Shown here in pieces: positions 15,075 through 22,571 of a DNA stretch of 64,000 nt (position 1 is the first letter of the stretch; the number at the start of each line of letters is the position of its first letter). This stretch comes from an uncultured Verrucomicrobiota bacterium (GTDB lineage Bacteria; Verrucomicrobiota; Kiritimatiellia; CAIVKH01). Location: NCBI GenBank assembly GCA_937996795.1, contig CALKUH010000050.1:17088-81087 (forward strand). Direction: 5' to 3'. Both the position numbers and the translations under genes were made by a program. The notes under the pieces are model-generated. The model was not told the origin of the DNA. It searched no databases and saw only the letters and a list, made by a program, of their open reading frames with translations.

Positions 15075-16966
15075 GGGGCCGCTGGTCCTCCGACGAAAAA
15101 GTTGGTCGCCAGGGTCATAAGTTTTTCCTTCAACTCGTTCAGATCTGCCTGCGAGCCTGGCGGGTGGCTAAACGTTGGCGCGGTTGCATTGATGGCGGTC
15201 CAGTGCGCACGGATTTTTGATCGCACGATGGCAAGTGCAGTAATTCCGTCTTGCGCGTCGTCGGGATTCATTCCCGAAACAAACCCCTCCTCAAAGTCCG
15301 TGAATCCGTCGCCGTCTGAATCAAGTCCGAGCGTAATTCCGACACCTGCGACCCGATTGCTGACGGGTATAGCGTTCAGGGCGTGTTGCCCGGCGGGCTC
15401 GCCGGGCGTGTAAACTCCGTTGTAGTCCTCATCCACAAACGCGCGAATCCAGTAGTTGGACACGGGCATTCCCGCGATGGAGTAATTCATCGGGAATGAA
15501 GCGAAATACTGCTCGCCGGTCAGGCCGCCGCTGGTGATCCACGGCAGAACCGTCTGATGCGTCGCGTCCCAACTGTTCGAGCTGGTGATGGCCACCACGT
15601 ACACATCGCCCGTCGCCGCGCCTGAATAGCTGATGGTTCCCCACACCGACGGCACATCCTGCATGGCAATGTCGATGCCGCTCACGTCGCCCGTGACCAG
15701 CAGCGGGTTGCCGGCGTGTGCGCCCCATGGCTCCCACGCGTCGCGCGTGAGGTTGCCGTTCACGTCCCGGAACGCCTTGATCCAGTAGCTTTGGTGATTG
15801 CCGATCTCGCTGTTGACGTAGGCGGCGGGGCTTGTCAGCGTCAACGACTTGGCCAGCGACCAGCTTTCGGACTCCGTGGCGAAGACGACATAAACCTTCC
15901 CGGTCTCCGGGCCGGTGTAGCTGACGCTGCCGGAGACCGTGGCCGGGTGCGAGGTCGCGGCGTTCGGGTCGGTCTGATATACCATGAGTTCACGTCCATC
16001 GGGATAGCCGTCGCCGTCCGTGTCGGTCGTCGCGTCCGCTGCTGCGTACATGCGGACGGGGTATCCGGTCTGGACCCAGTTGTTTGTATCCACCCACACG
16101 AGGTTGGTGCCGCCGGTGGGCAGGTCTTTGGCGGCGAAGCTCCAGATTTCCGGGACCAGCTCGCTGCACATGAAGATGTCGAGGCCATTGGTGAACCCGG
16201 CCGGATAGACGATGGTCATGCTGAGGCCGTTGGTAACCTTAGCCATTTTCGAGAAATAGATATTGGTGGTGGTGCTCTCCTGCAAGAGCATCATCATCAT
16301 TTCGCCCCCGCCTTCCAGTTCCGCCTGGGCGGCAAGGACTTGGGCTTTCGCGTACAGCCAGTGCTCCACGTCATCAGGTTCGATAAGGCGGGCGGTGATT
16401 TGCACGCGGGCGGGGTCAAGCATTCGCTCCCAATACGCGCGGGTGTCCGGGTGCGCACGCGTGGTGTAGAGCGCGGGCATTTTGTCCTTGAGGTAGGCAA
16501 AGGGGTCGTAGCCGGTGGCCGGGGACAGCGTATGGATCAACTGGCCTTCGAGATTGTAGAATTCGACGGCGCGCGTGACCGGGTTCTCCGCTATGGTGAC
16601 GGGGTATACCGGCACGCTGTATTCGCGGAGGCCGACCAAGCCCTTTACGAACTCCTTCGGGAACTTTTCCGCCGTGAAGGGAATTAATCCCGGCTCGCCG
16701 GGCTGGCCTTTGAGCACGAAGTCGGCAACCGGCGGCACAATGGGCAGCAGGGCGTATTGCTGCGGGACGAACCACTGTTCGAGATCGTAGATCGTCTCGA
16801 CGCGGGCGGCAAAAATGGCGTCGTATTCGGCTTTGTCGAAGTAGACCGCCTCCTCCTTTTCCGTGGCGACCGCCAGTATCAGCGTGGCGGCGAGGACGAC
16901 GACGGCGAGTCCGGAAAGCAGCCGCAGGTCAACCCGTCCGAACAGGCGTTTGAGTTTCTGCACCAT
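15071..16966 (-). CDS. Membrane-anchored secreted protein of the (Met)4 family, short form
   Basis: A 631-residue protein. An uncleaved anchor or signal occupies about residues 17-35. The N-terminal domain (about 40-290) is shared with the 1,038-residue protein at 55033-58149: both have YSVP-x-Y (here 116-121), VEHWLYAK (200-207), a run of four methionines (223-226) and VTNGL (244-248), in the same order and at similar spacing. After it come a DTDGDGYPDGRE calcium-type repeat, two beta-sandwich repeats with the SYSGAATGDVYVVAIT pattern (a first copy reads SYTGPETGKVYVVFAT), and a DSDGDGFTDFEEG repeat near the end. It has no recognisable enzyme domain itself; the JAMM-like gene overlaps its stop by four bases. 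The divergent XRE gene is 106 bases away. Confidence 0.7.
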   Translation of the reverse strand: MVQKLKRLFGRVDLRLLSGLAVVVLAATLILAVATEKEEAVYFDKAEYDAIFAARVETIYDLEQWFVPQQYALLPIVPPVADFVLKGQPGEPGLIPFTAEKFPKEFVKGLVGLREYSVPVYPVTIAENPVTRAVEFYNLEGQLIHTLSPATGYDPFAYLKDKMPALYTTRAHPDTRAYWERMLDPARVQITARLIEPDDVEHWLYAKAQVLAAQAELEGGGEMMMMLLQESTTTNIYFSKMAKVTNGLSMTIVYPAGFTNGLDIFMCSELVPEIWSFAAKDLPTGGTNLVWVDTNNWVQTGYPVRMYAAADATTDTDGDGYPDGRELMVYQTDPNAATSHPATVSGSVSYTGPETGKVYVVFATESESWSLAKSLTLTSPAAYVNSEIGNHQSYWIKAFRDVNGNLTRDAWEPWGAHAGNPLLVTGDVSGIDIAMQDVPSVWGTISYSGAATGDVYVVAITSSNSWDATHQTVLPWITSGGLTGEQYFASFPMNYSIAGMPVSNYWIRAFVDEDYNGVYTPGEPAGQHALNAIPVSNRVAGVGITLGLDSDGDGFTDFEEGFVSGMNPDDAQDGITALAIVRSKIRAHWTAINATAPTFSHPPGSQADLNELKEKLMTLATNFFVGGPAAP

Positions 16967-17072
16967 CTTCTTTGCTCACCGGTGTTCGCGATCCGTTCAC
17001 AGCGGCCCAATGATTGAAATCCTCACTATGGTTTGATCCGGTGTCAAGTCTGTTATCCAGTAATGCTGATGC
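16967..17072. promoter_or_regulatory. Divergent control region between the (Met)4 gene and the XRE gene
   Basis: This 106-base gap must hold both promoters. On the minus strand TTGACA occurs near 17049-17044 and could be a -35 element, but I cannot see a convincing -10 at the right distance. GGATAACAG and short inverted pieces are also present. Placement suggests that the XRE protein controls both directions. Confidence 0.35.
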
Positions 17073-17369
17073 GTGCCCAATGCCGATACATACCTGACCG
17101 TCGTGGCAACTGTTGTACGTCTACTCCAAGAAGAGCGCACAAAAAAGAAATTTTCCATGAATGCAGTGGCCGTGCGCGCCGGCTTGTCCCAACAGATGGT
17201 TAGCTACGTTGAGCGCGGAATGCGGAATCCAACGCTCGAAACACTTTTGCGAATTTCGAATGCCCTCGACGTTGATCTTGCGTTGATTTTGAGGCGCGCC
17301 GTCGCCGCCCGCGCTACTCCATCGGGCCGCCGGGCGTCGTGTCGTGCGGCTGCAGGTCCTCGGGGATGA
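17073..17369 (+). CDS. XRE-family helix-turn-helix regulator at the island edge
   Basis: A 98-residue protein with a Cro/CI-type HTH over about residues 8-72: VVRLLQEERTKKKFSMNAVA, AVRAGLSQQMVSYVERG (recognition helix) and NPTLETLLRISNALDVDLAL. The start is a GTG at 17073; an ATG 7 bases later is out of frame. The last 25 residues are GC-rich, arginine/alanine-rich and antisense to the convergent lipoprotein gene, overlapping it by 56 bases. They look like read-through past a lost native stop. The GC shift falls at about 17,305, inside this gene, so the gene seems to span the junction of the low-GC island with the chromosome. Confidence 0.8.
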   Translation: MPNADTYLTVVATVVRLLQEERTKKKFSMNAVAVRAGLSQQMVSYVERGMRNPTLETLLRISNALDVDLALILRRAVAARATPSGRRASCRAAAGPRG

Positions 17370-18480
17370 CGAGGGCGGGGTTGAGTTGCCGGAGCGGGAC
17401 GAGGAGCTGCGGCACCCGGTCGTGTTGGCCGGATTTGGCGTAGGCCTGGGCGAGGCGCACGCCGATTTCAATGCGGGTTTCCGGGGAGAGCGTGCGCGCG
17501 CGGTGCCACGCGCGTTCGAGCACGGGGACGGCCTCGGCGTGGCGGCCTTGTTTCATCAACACGAAGCCCTGTGTGTCGAGCAGGCGCGGATTGCTGGGCT
17601 CCAGCAGCACCGCGCGGCGCGCGAGTTCGTCCGCCTCCTCCAGCGCGCGGCCCTGCTCGGCCAGCATCCACGACAGGTTGTTGGCGGCGCGCACATGGCG
17701 CGGGTTGAGCGCGAGCGCGCGCCGCAGCAAGTGTTCGGCGTCCGCGGGACGGCCCCGGCTCCACGCGCGAAGGCCCAGGCTGGCGAGCAGGTCCGGGTTG
17801 TTCGGATCGCGCGCGAGGGCCTCCTCGCCGATCGCGTCGGCGCGCGCCGACTGTCCGGTCCGGTCCATGAACCGGATCAGGTTCACGCGCTCGCCGCTGC
17901 GCATGGGCCAGGTCGCGCGCTCCGGCGGAGAGGCGGTGAGCATCCAGTAGCGGACGGGCCGCCAGGCGGTGACAAAATCCACTTCGCTGAGGGCGACCTC
18001 GCGCCCGTCGTCATACAGCACCGTGAGCGCGCCCGAGGCGGGCGCTGCCGTCACAATGGCGAACCGGCGCCCGCGCTGGCGTCCGGACCCGGCGGCGAGT
18101 TGGACCACGACGGGGCAGCCCGCGGCGACGCGGTCGCGCACCTGCGGGAGGTTGGCGTAGCTGGCGTGCGTCCACAACCCGAGGCCGGGCAGCAGGACGA
18201 GCAGCGCCTCCTCGGTGGTGAGGCCGTCGGCCTTGAGGTCGTTGAGGCGCGCGAGGTGCGGCGCGGGGTCATCGGCATGCGCCCAATAGTGGAGCAGCCA
18301 TGGCACGAGCCAGTCGCCCGCATCGGAATAGGCGACGCGCAGGTGATCGGGAAACCGCTCCTTCATCATCGCGGATGGCGGGACCGGCTCCCGCTTGAGC
18401 GGCGACGGCAGCGGCGCGGTTGCGCACCCGGCCAGCAGCAGCGCGATCAGCGCCAGGCATCCGGGCGGGCGCGCGCGCAT
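17314..18480 (-). CDS. Lipoprotein with a degenerate C39-peptidase-like domain and TPR repeats
   Basis: A 388-residue lipoprotein; the lipobox is LLAGC at about residues 15-19 (start MRARPPG at 18480, placed by the signal peptide). Residues about 40-200 resemble the C39 papain-like fold (LTTEEALLVLLPGLGLW, VRDRVAAGCPVVVQLA, RFAIVTAAPASGALTVLYDD), but the catalytic Cys of the first helix is missing (SDAGDWLVPWLLHYW) and the usual His of the HFVVV strand is Arg-Phe. It is thus probably not a peptidase. TPRs follow from about residue 230 (ADAIGEEALARDPNNPDLLA, ADAEHLLRRALALNPRHVRA, AEAVPVLERAWHRA). It sits four bases from the BON lipoprotein gene and is probably co-transcribed with it. Confidence 0.75.
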   Translation of the reverse strand: MRARPPGCLALIALLLAGCATAPLPSPLKREPVPPSAMMKERFPDHLRVAYSDAGDWLVPWLLHYWAHADDPAPHLARLNDLKADGLTTEEALLVLLPGLGLWTHASYANLPQVRDRVAAGCPVVVQLAAGSGRQRGRRFAIVTAAPASGALTVLYDDGREVALSEVDFVTAWRPVRYWMLTASPPERATWPMRSGERVNLIRFMDRTGQSARADAIGEEALARDPNNPDLLASLGLRAWSRGRPADAEHLLRRALALNPRHVRAANNLSWMLAEQGRALEEADELARRAVLLEPSNPRLLDTQGFVLMKQGRHAEAVPVLERAWHRARTLSPETRIEIGVRLAQAYAKSGQHDRVPQLLVPLRQLNPALVIPEDLQPHDTTPGGPME

Positions 18481-18484
18481 GGGG

Positions 18485-18784
18485 TCAGGGCGCGACGCGC
18501 AACTGGTCGATGACACTTTCGATGCCCGGCGTGCCGCGCACGACGCCGAGTACGCGCATGCGCTCCGCCTCGCTGCGGACCGTGCCGCGCACGCGGGCCT
18601 GCGTGCCCTGCACATCCACGGCGTACATCTTGCTCCGCGTGACGGAATCCGTCGCGAGCCGTTCTTCAATCAGGTCGCGCGTTTCGCCGTCCGTCCCGGT
18701 CGCTTCCGGCTCCGCGGGCATGGTGACGCAACCCGCGAGGCCGAGGACCGCCACGGCCGCACATCGCTTGAGAACTGTCATCAT
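18485..18784 (-). CDS. BON-domain lipoprotein
   Basis: A 99-residue lipoprotein: the signal peptide with lipobox LAGC (about residues 16-19) is followed by one BON domain (IEERLATDSVTRSKMYAVDV, then RGTVRSEAERMRVLGVVRGT and VIDQLRV). BON domains bind phospholipid or protect the envelope under stress (OsmY/DolP family). The two first codons are both ATG, so the start could be 18784 or 18781. It precedes the TPR lipoprotein on the same strand with a four-base gap, and is divergent from sodA. Confidence 0.85.
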   Translation of the reverse strand: MMTVLKRCAAVAVLGLAGCVTMPAEPEATGTDGETRDLIEERLATDSVTRSKMYAVDVQGTQARVRGTVRSEAERMRVLGVVRGTPGIESVIDQLRVAP

Positions 18785-18867
18785 GTGAAGACCCCTCCTT
18801 CGTTCCGCCGCTGGACAATGCCTCGCGGCGCATTATATTCCCCCCATTCACTTCAGGAGGAACCCAC

Positions 18868-19494
18868 ATGCCGCATACCCTACCCGCCCTGCCGTATCCT
18901 GCCAACAGCCTGGAGCCGTTCATCGATGAACAGACCATGCTGATCCATCACGGCAAGCACCACGCCGCGTACGTCAACAACCTCAACGCGGCGCTCGAAA
19001 AATACCCGGACCTGCAGGCGAAGTCCATCGAAGCGTTGATCGCCGACCTCAACGCCGTGCCGGCGGACATCCGCGGCGCGGTGCGCAACAACGGCGGCGG
19101 CCACTGGAACCACACCTTCTTCTGGAACCTGCTGAAGAAGAATGACGGCGCGAAGCCGTCCGGCGCGCTCGGCGCGGCGATCGACAAGACCTTCGGCGGC
19201 CTCGATGCGTTCAAGGAGCAGTTCGCGAAGGCCGGCGCCACGCGCTTCGGCTCCGGCTGGGCGTGGCTGTGCGTCAAGGCGGACAAGTCGCTCTGCATCT
19301 GCTCGACGCCGAATCAGGACAACCCGCTGATGGCGGGCGTCGCGGAGTGCCCCGGCACGCCGATCCTCGGCCTCGATGTGTGGGAGCACGCGTATTACCT
19401 CAAGTACCAGAACCGCCGCCCCGACTACATCGCGGCCTTCTGGAACGTGGTGAACTGGAGCGCGGTGGAAGCGTTGTACGCGAAAGCGGTCTGA
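18868..19494 (+). CDS. sodA: Superoxide dismutase, Mn type
   Basis: A 208-residue Fe/Mn-family superoxide dismutase. Metal ligands are His27 (LIHHGKHHAAYV), the His of NHTFFW, and the Asp and His of DVWEHAYY. GGGHWNH (Gly-His where iron enzymes usually have Ala-Gln) and the outer-sphere glutamine in PNQDNPLM are typical of manganese or cambialistic enzymes. A strong ribosome binding site (AGGAGG) lies eight bases before the ATG. It is monocistronic: divergent from the BON gene and closed by a perfect hairpin terminator. Cytosolic, no signal peptide. Confidence 0.95.
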   Translation: MPHTLPALPYPANSLEPFIDEQTMLIHHGKHHAAYVNNLNAALEKYPDLQAKSIEALIADLNAVPADIRGAVRNNGGGHWNHTFFWNLLKKNDGAKPSGALGAAIDKTFGGLDAFKEQFAKAGATRFGSGWAWLCVKADKSLCICSTPNQDNPLMAGVAECPGTPILGLDVWEHAYYLKYQNRRPDYIAAFWNVVNWSAVEALYAKAV

Positions 19495-19514
19495 TCGCGT
19501 CCCCATGACCTTGC

Positions 19515-19557
19515 GCGGGGCTGCACGGGCCTGGCCTGTGCAGCCCCGCCTTTTTTT
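19515..19557 (+). terminator. Rho-independent terminator of sodA
   Basis: A perfect 12-base stem, GCGGGGCTGCAC paired with GTGCAGCCCCGC, with an 11-base loop, is followed by CTTTTTTT. It starts 20 bases after the sodA stop and lies between sodA and the convergent kinase gene. Confidence 0.93.
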
Positions 19558-19589
19558 GCGCGCAGACGCCGTTTCGGGATGAGGCGGGG

Positions 19590-22571
19590 TCAGGCTTGGG
19601 TCGGGTGTTCCTCGCGGTGCAGGGCGCGGCGGACGGCGTCGAGCAGGTCGTCCGCGCGATAGGGCTTGGGCAGGATGCCGGAGAAACCGGCGCTCTTGAA
19701 CTGGGCGAGCACTTCGTCGGGCGCATAGCCGCTGGAGACGATGGCGTTCAGGCCCGGATCGCGCGCGCGCAGGTGCCGCAGCGCCTCGCGGCCGCCCATG
19801 CCGCCGGGCACGGTGATGTCGAGGATGGCGAGATCGACGCGCCGCCCCGCGCGGAGCTCCTCGTCGAGCAGGCGGACGGCCTCTTCGCCGCGGTCCGCGA
19901 CGAGCACCTCGTAGCCGGCCCTGCCCAGGGCGCGCTGCGCGAGGCCGAGGATGGGCTTTTCGTCGTCCATCACCAGGATGCGGCCCTGCCCGGTCGCGGC
20001 GCGCGGCGCGGCGGCGGCTTCCGCCGGGAGCTCGGCGGTTTCCGATGCAGCCGGCAGGTAGAACGTAAAGGCGGCGCCGTTCCCGGGTTCCGACGTCACC
20101 TCGATCAGGCCGCCGTGTTTCTGCACGATGGAAAAGCACATCGTGAGGCCGAGTCCGCTGCCTTTTTTCTTGGTCGTGAAATACGGGTCGAAGATGCGGC
20201 CGATGAGGCGGTCCGGGATGCCGGTGCCGGTGTCGGACACGCGGACCTGCACATAGCGGCCGGGCGCGAGGCGCGGCACCTCGTTTGCGCCGACGTGCCG
20301 GTTGGCGGTCTCGATCGTGATGACGCCGCCCGCGGGCATGGCCTGGTCGGCGTTGATGATCAGGTTCTGGATGACCTGTGTGATCTGGCCGCTGTCGATT
20401 TCCGCCCGCCACGTGTCCGGGTCGATCTTGTACACGCAGCGCGAGGCGGACCCGCGCACGGTGAAGCCGGCGGCCTCGCGGACCACGGCGCCGACGTCGT
20501 GCAGTTTCTTGATCGGCGCGCCGCCCTTCGCGAAGGTCAGCAACTGGTGCGTGAGGTCGCGGGCGCGGATGGCCGCGCGCTCCGCGTCCTGCAGCGCCTC
20601 GGCCAGCTCCGCGGGCGGCGTGCCGGGCTCGCGCGCGGCGGAGATGTTGCCGAGGATGGCGGTCAGGATGTTGTTGAAGTCGTGGGCGAGGCCGCCGGCG
20701 AGCAGGCCGAGCGACTCCAGCTTCTGCGTGCGCATGCGCTCCTCTTCGATGCGCCGCCGCTCGGAGAGGTCCTGCACGATGGCGATCCCGCTGGTGATCG
20801 CGCCCGCCGCGTCGAACAGCGGGGCCGCGCGCAGGCTGATCCACGTGTCCTCCTCCAGCGCGATGAACCCGCGCGAGCCTTCGTGGTAGCCCTCGCCGCC
20901 ATCGAGCGCGGCGCGCAGGGTCGGCAGGATGGCCGCGTCCGCCAGTTCTTCCAGCGGGGCGCCCGCGAGGTCGCGCCGGCTCTTGCGCAGCAGCGCGGCG
21001 AAGCGGTCGTTGAATTCCGTGATGCGCAGTTCGCGGTCGTAGTGGAAGACGCCGGCGGGCGCATACTCGAAGAGCAGCCGGTAGCGTTCGCCCGCCTCGC
21101 GGTGCTGCTGCATCTCGGTGCGCAGCGCGCGGTTCGCCTCCGCGAGCTCGCGGGTGCGCTGGTGGACGCGCTGTTCGAGGTCGGCGCTCAGCGCGCGCTG
21201 TTCGCGCTCGGCGGCGGCGAGGCGCAGGGCGCTTTCCCACAGCCGGTGATGCCGGGTGAAGAAATCGAGGATCAACAGCACCAGCAGCGCGCCGAGGCCC
21301 AGGCCGATCAGCCGCCAGCGCGCGATGGACTGCAGATAGTCGTCGGCGGCGATGTCGAGGCCCAGCGCGAGGCGCACGCGCCCGTCGCCCTCCTCGCGCA
21401 GCGCGGGCACGGTGGCCGACACCCAGCGCCCCCAGCGGTCGGTGAACGGGCCGAAGGTGTAGGGCTTGGCGGTGTTGAAGAAGGTGTAGTCCTGCGGGGA
21501 GATGTCGCCTTCGTAGAGGTCGCCGGGCCGGACACGGGCCGACGGGGTCCTCGCTTCCGACGAGGCGTAGAACATGAAACGGCCGCCGCGCAGGCCATAG
21601 AGGTAGATCTGCTGCACATCGGGAAACGCGAGGCGCGCGCGCGTCAGCATGGATTCGACTTCATGCACCACGGGGTGCCGCTCGTCCGTGGGGCTGGCGC
21701 GAAGGGCCGAGAGCAACGAGGGATCGAGCAGGTTGGCCACGCTGGAGGCGCGCTCGAGGATGGAGGTGCGCAGCATGCGTCCCGCGAGCCGCCCGAGCGC
21801 ATCCGTCCCGATCCACGTCGCGAGAAACACGCCGGCGAGTGCACTGATCGTGGTCTTCAGACGCAGGGGCGCTTCGTGCTGGAGCGCGTGGCCCGTGCGC
21901 GGCAGGTGGGCCATGGAAATCGTCCACAGGGCCGCGGCGAGGCCGGCGGCGATCACGGCGCGCACGACTTCCATCGGCAGGCCGGTCCCGTGCAGCCACG
22001 CCTGCGTGTGGAGGACCTGCGACGGGCCGAGCGCGGAGGGGCCGGTGAAGAGGCCCGCGGCGATGGCGTAGAGCAACAGGAAGAAGGCGGCAGCCTTGAG
22101 CCCGCCCCGGCCGGGTCCCTCGCTATCGCGCGCGGCGCGCCGGAAGGCGAGGCTCGCGAGAAACGCGCCGGGCAGGGCCAGCCCGTAGCGCACGGCCGCC
22201 TCCCACTCCGCCGGGCCCCCGCGGGCGGCCAGCACCACGGTGAGGACGAGCAGGCCGGGGAACAGCCCGCGGCGCCCCGGCAGCGGGCCGTATGCCGCGC
22301 ATCCGCGGAGGCCGAAATCGAGCAGGATCGCGAACGAGACCGCGAGCAGGCCGATGCGGAGGATCGGCGGGGCGACGGCCTCCCACGCCGGCGCGGCGCC
22401 CGCCCACCACTCATACAAGCCGTGCAGGGCGGCGAACAGGGACAGCCGTGGCCACGGCAGGCGCGAGGCGCCGTGGCGGCGGGGCGTCTGCGCGAAGGCC
22501 GCGAGGATCAGGAAGGCCGATCCGTAGAGAAAATAGATGAAATCCATGTGCTGTTGGAACGTCGCACTCAT
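19590..22571 (-). CDS. Membrane hybrid histidine kinase (multi-TM, extracytoplasmic sensor, PAS, HisKA, HATPase, REC)
   Basis: A 993-residue hybrid sensor kinase. Residues 1-235 form about seven membrane helices. Residues about 240-430 form an extracytoplasmic CHASE/Cache-like sensor between two more helices (KTTISALAGVFLATWIG and LIGLGLGALLVLLILDF). A coiled coil (about 440-505) leads into a PAS domain with FNDRFAALLRKS, then HisKA with phospho-acceptor His630 (GLAHDFNNILTA), the HATPase N box NLIINADQAM, G boxes DTGTGIPDRL and GSGLGL, and a receiver with MDDE and the phospho-Asp in LAILDITVPGG. The start overlaps the stop of the upstream kinase gene (ATGA). No DNA-binding output is adjacent, so signals probably pass to an unlinked partner. 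Confidence 0.9.
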   Translation of the reverse strand: MSATFQQHMDFIYFLYGSAFLILAAFAQTPRRHGASRLPWPRLSLFAALHGLYEWWAGAAPAWEAVAPPILRIGLLAVSFAILLDFGLRGCAAYGPLPGRRGLFPGLLVLTVVLAARGGPAEWEAAVRYGLALPGAFLASLAFRRAARDSEGPGRGGLKAAAFFLLLYAIAAGLFTGPSALGPSQVLHTQAWLHGTGLPMEVVRAVIAAGLAAALWTISMAHLPRTGHALQHEAPLRLKTTISALAGVFLATWIGTDALGRLAGRMLRTSILERASSVANLLDPSLLSALRASPTDERHPVVHEVESMLTRARLAFPDVQQIYLYGLRGGRFMFYASSEARTPSARVRPGDLYEGDISPQDYTFFNTAKPYTFGPFTDRWGRWVSATVPALREEGDGRVRLALGLDIAADDYLQSIARWRLIGLGLGALLVLLILDFFTRHHRLWESALRLAAAEREQRALSADLEQRVHQRTRELAEANRALRTEMQQHREAGERYRLLFEYAPAGVFHYDRELRITEFNDRFAALLRKSRRDLAGAPLEELADAAILPTLRAALDGGEGYHEGSRGFIALEEDTWISLRAAPLFDAAGAITSGIAIVQDLSERRRIEEERMRTQKLESLGLLAGGLAHDFNNILTAILGNISAAREPGTPPAELAEALQDAERAAIRARDLTHQLLTFAKGGAPIKKLHDVGAVVREAAGFTVRGSASRCVYKIDPDTWRAEIDSGQITQVIQNLIINADQAMPAGGVITIETANRHVGANEVPRLAPGRYVQVRVSDTGTGIPDRLIGRIFDPYFTTKKKGSGLGLTMCFSIVQKHGGLIEVTSEPGNGAAFTFYLPAASETAELPAEAAAAPRAATGQGRILVMDDEKPILGLAQRALGRAGYEVLVADRGEEAVRLLDEELRAGRRVDLAILDITVPGGMGGREALRHLRARDPGLNAIVSSGYAPDEVLAQFKSAGFSGILPKPYRADDLLDAVRRALHREEHPTQA

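Noticed and set aside
16276..16292. The (ATG)4 tract behind the four methionines as a sequencing artefact
   Set aside because: The paralogue at about 57,510 has the same four-methionine run in the same context, so it is a conserved feature even though it is microsatellite-like.
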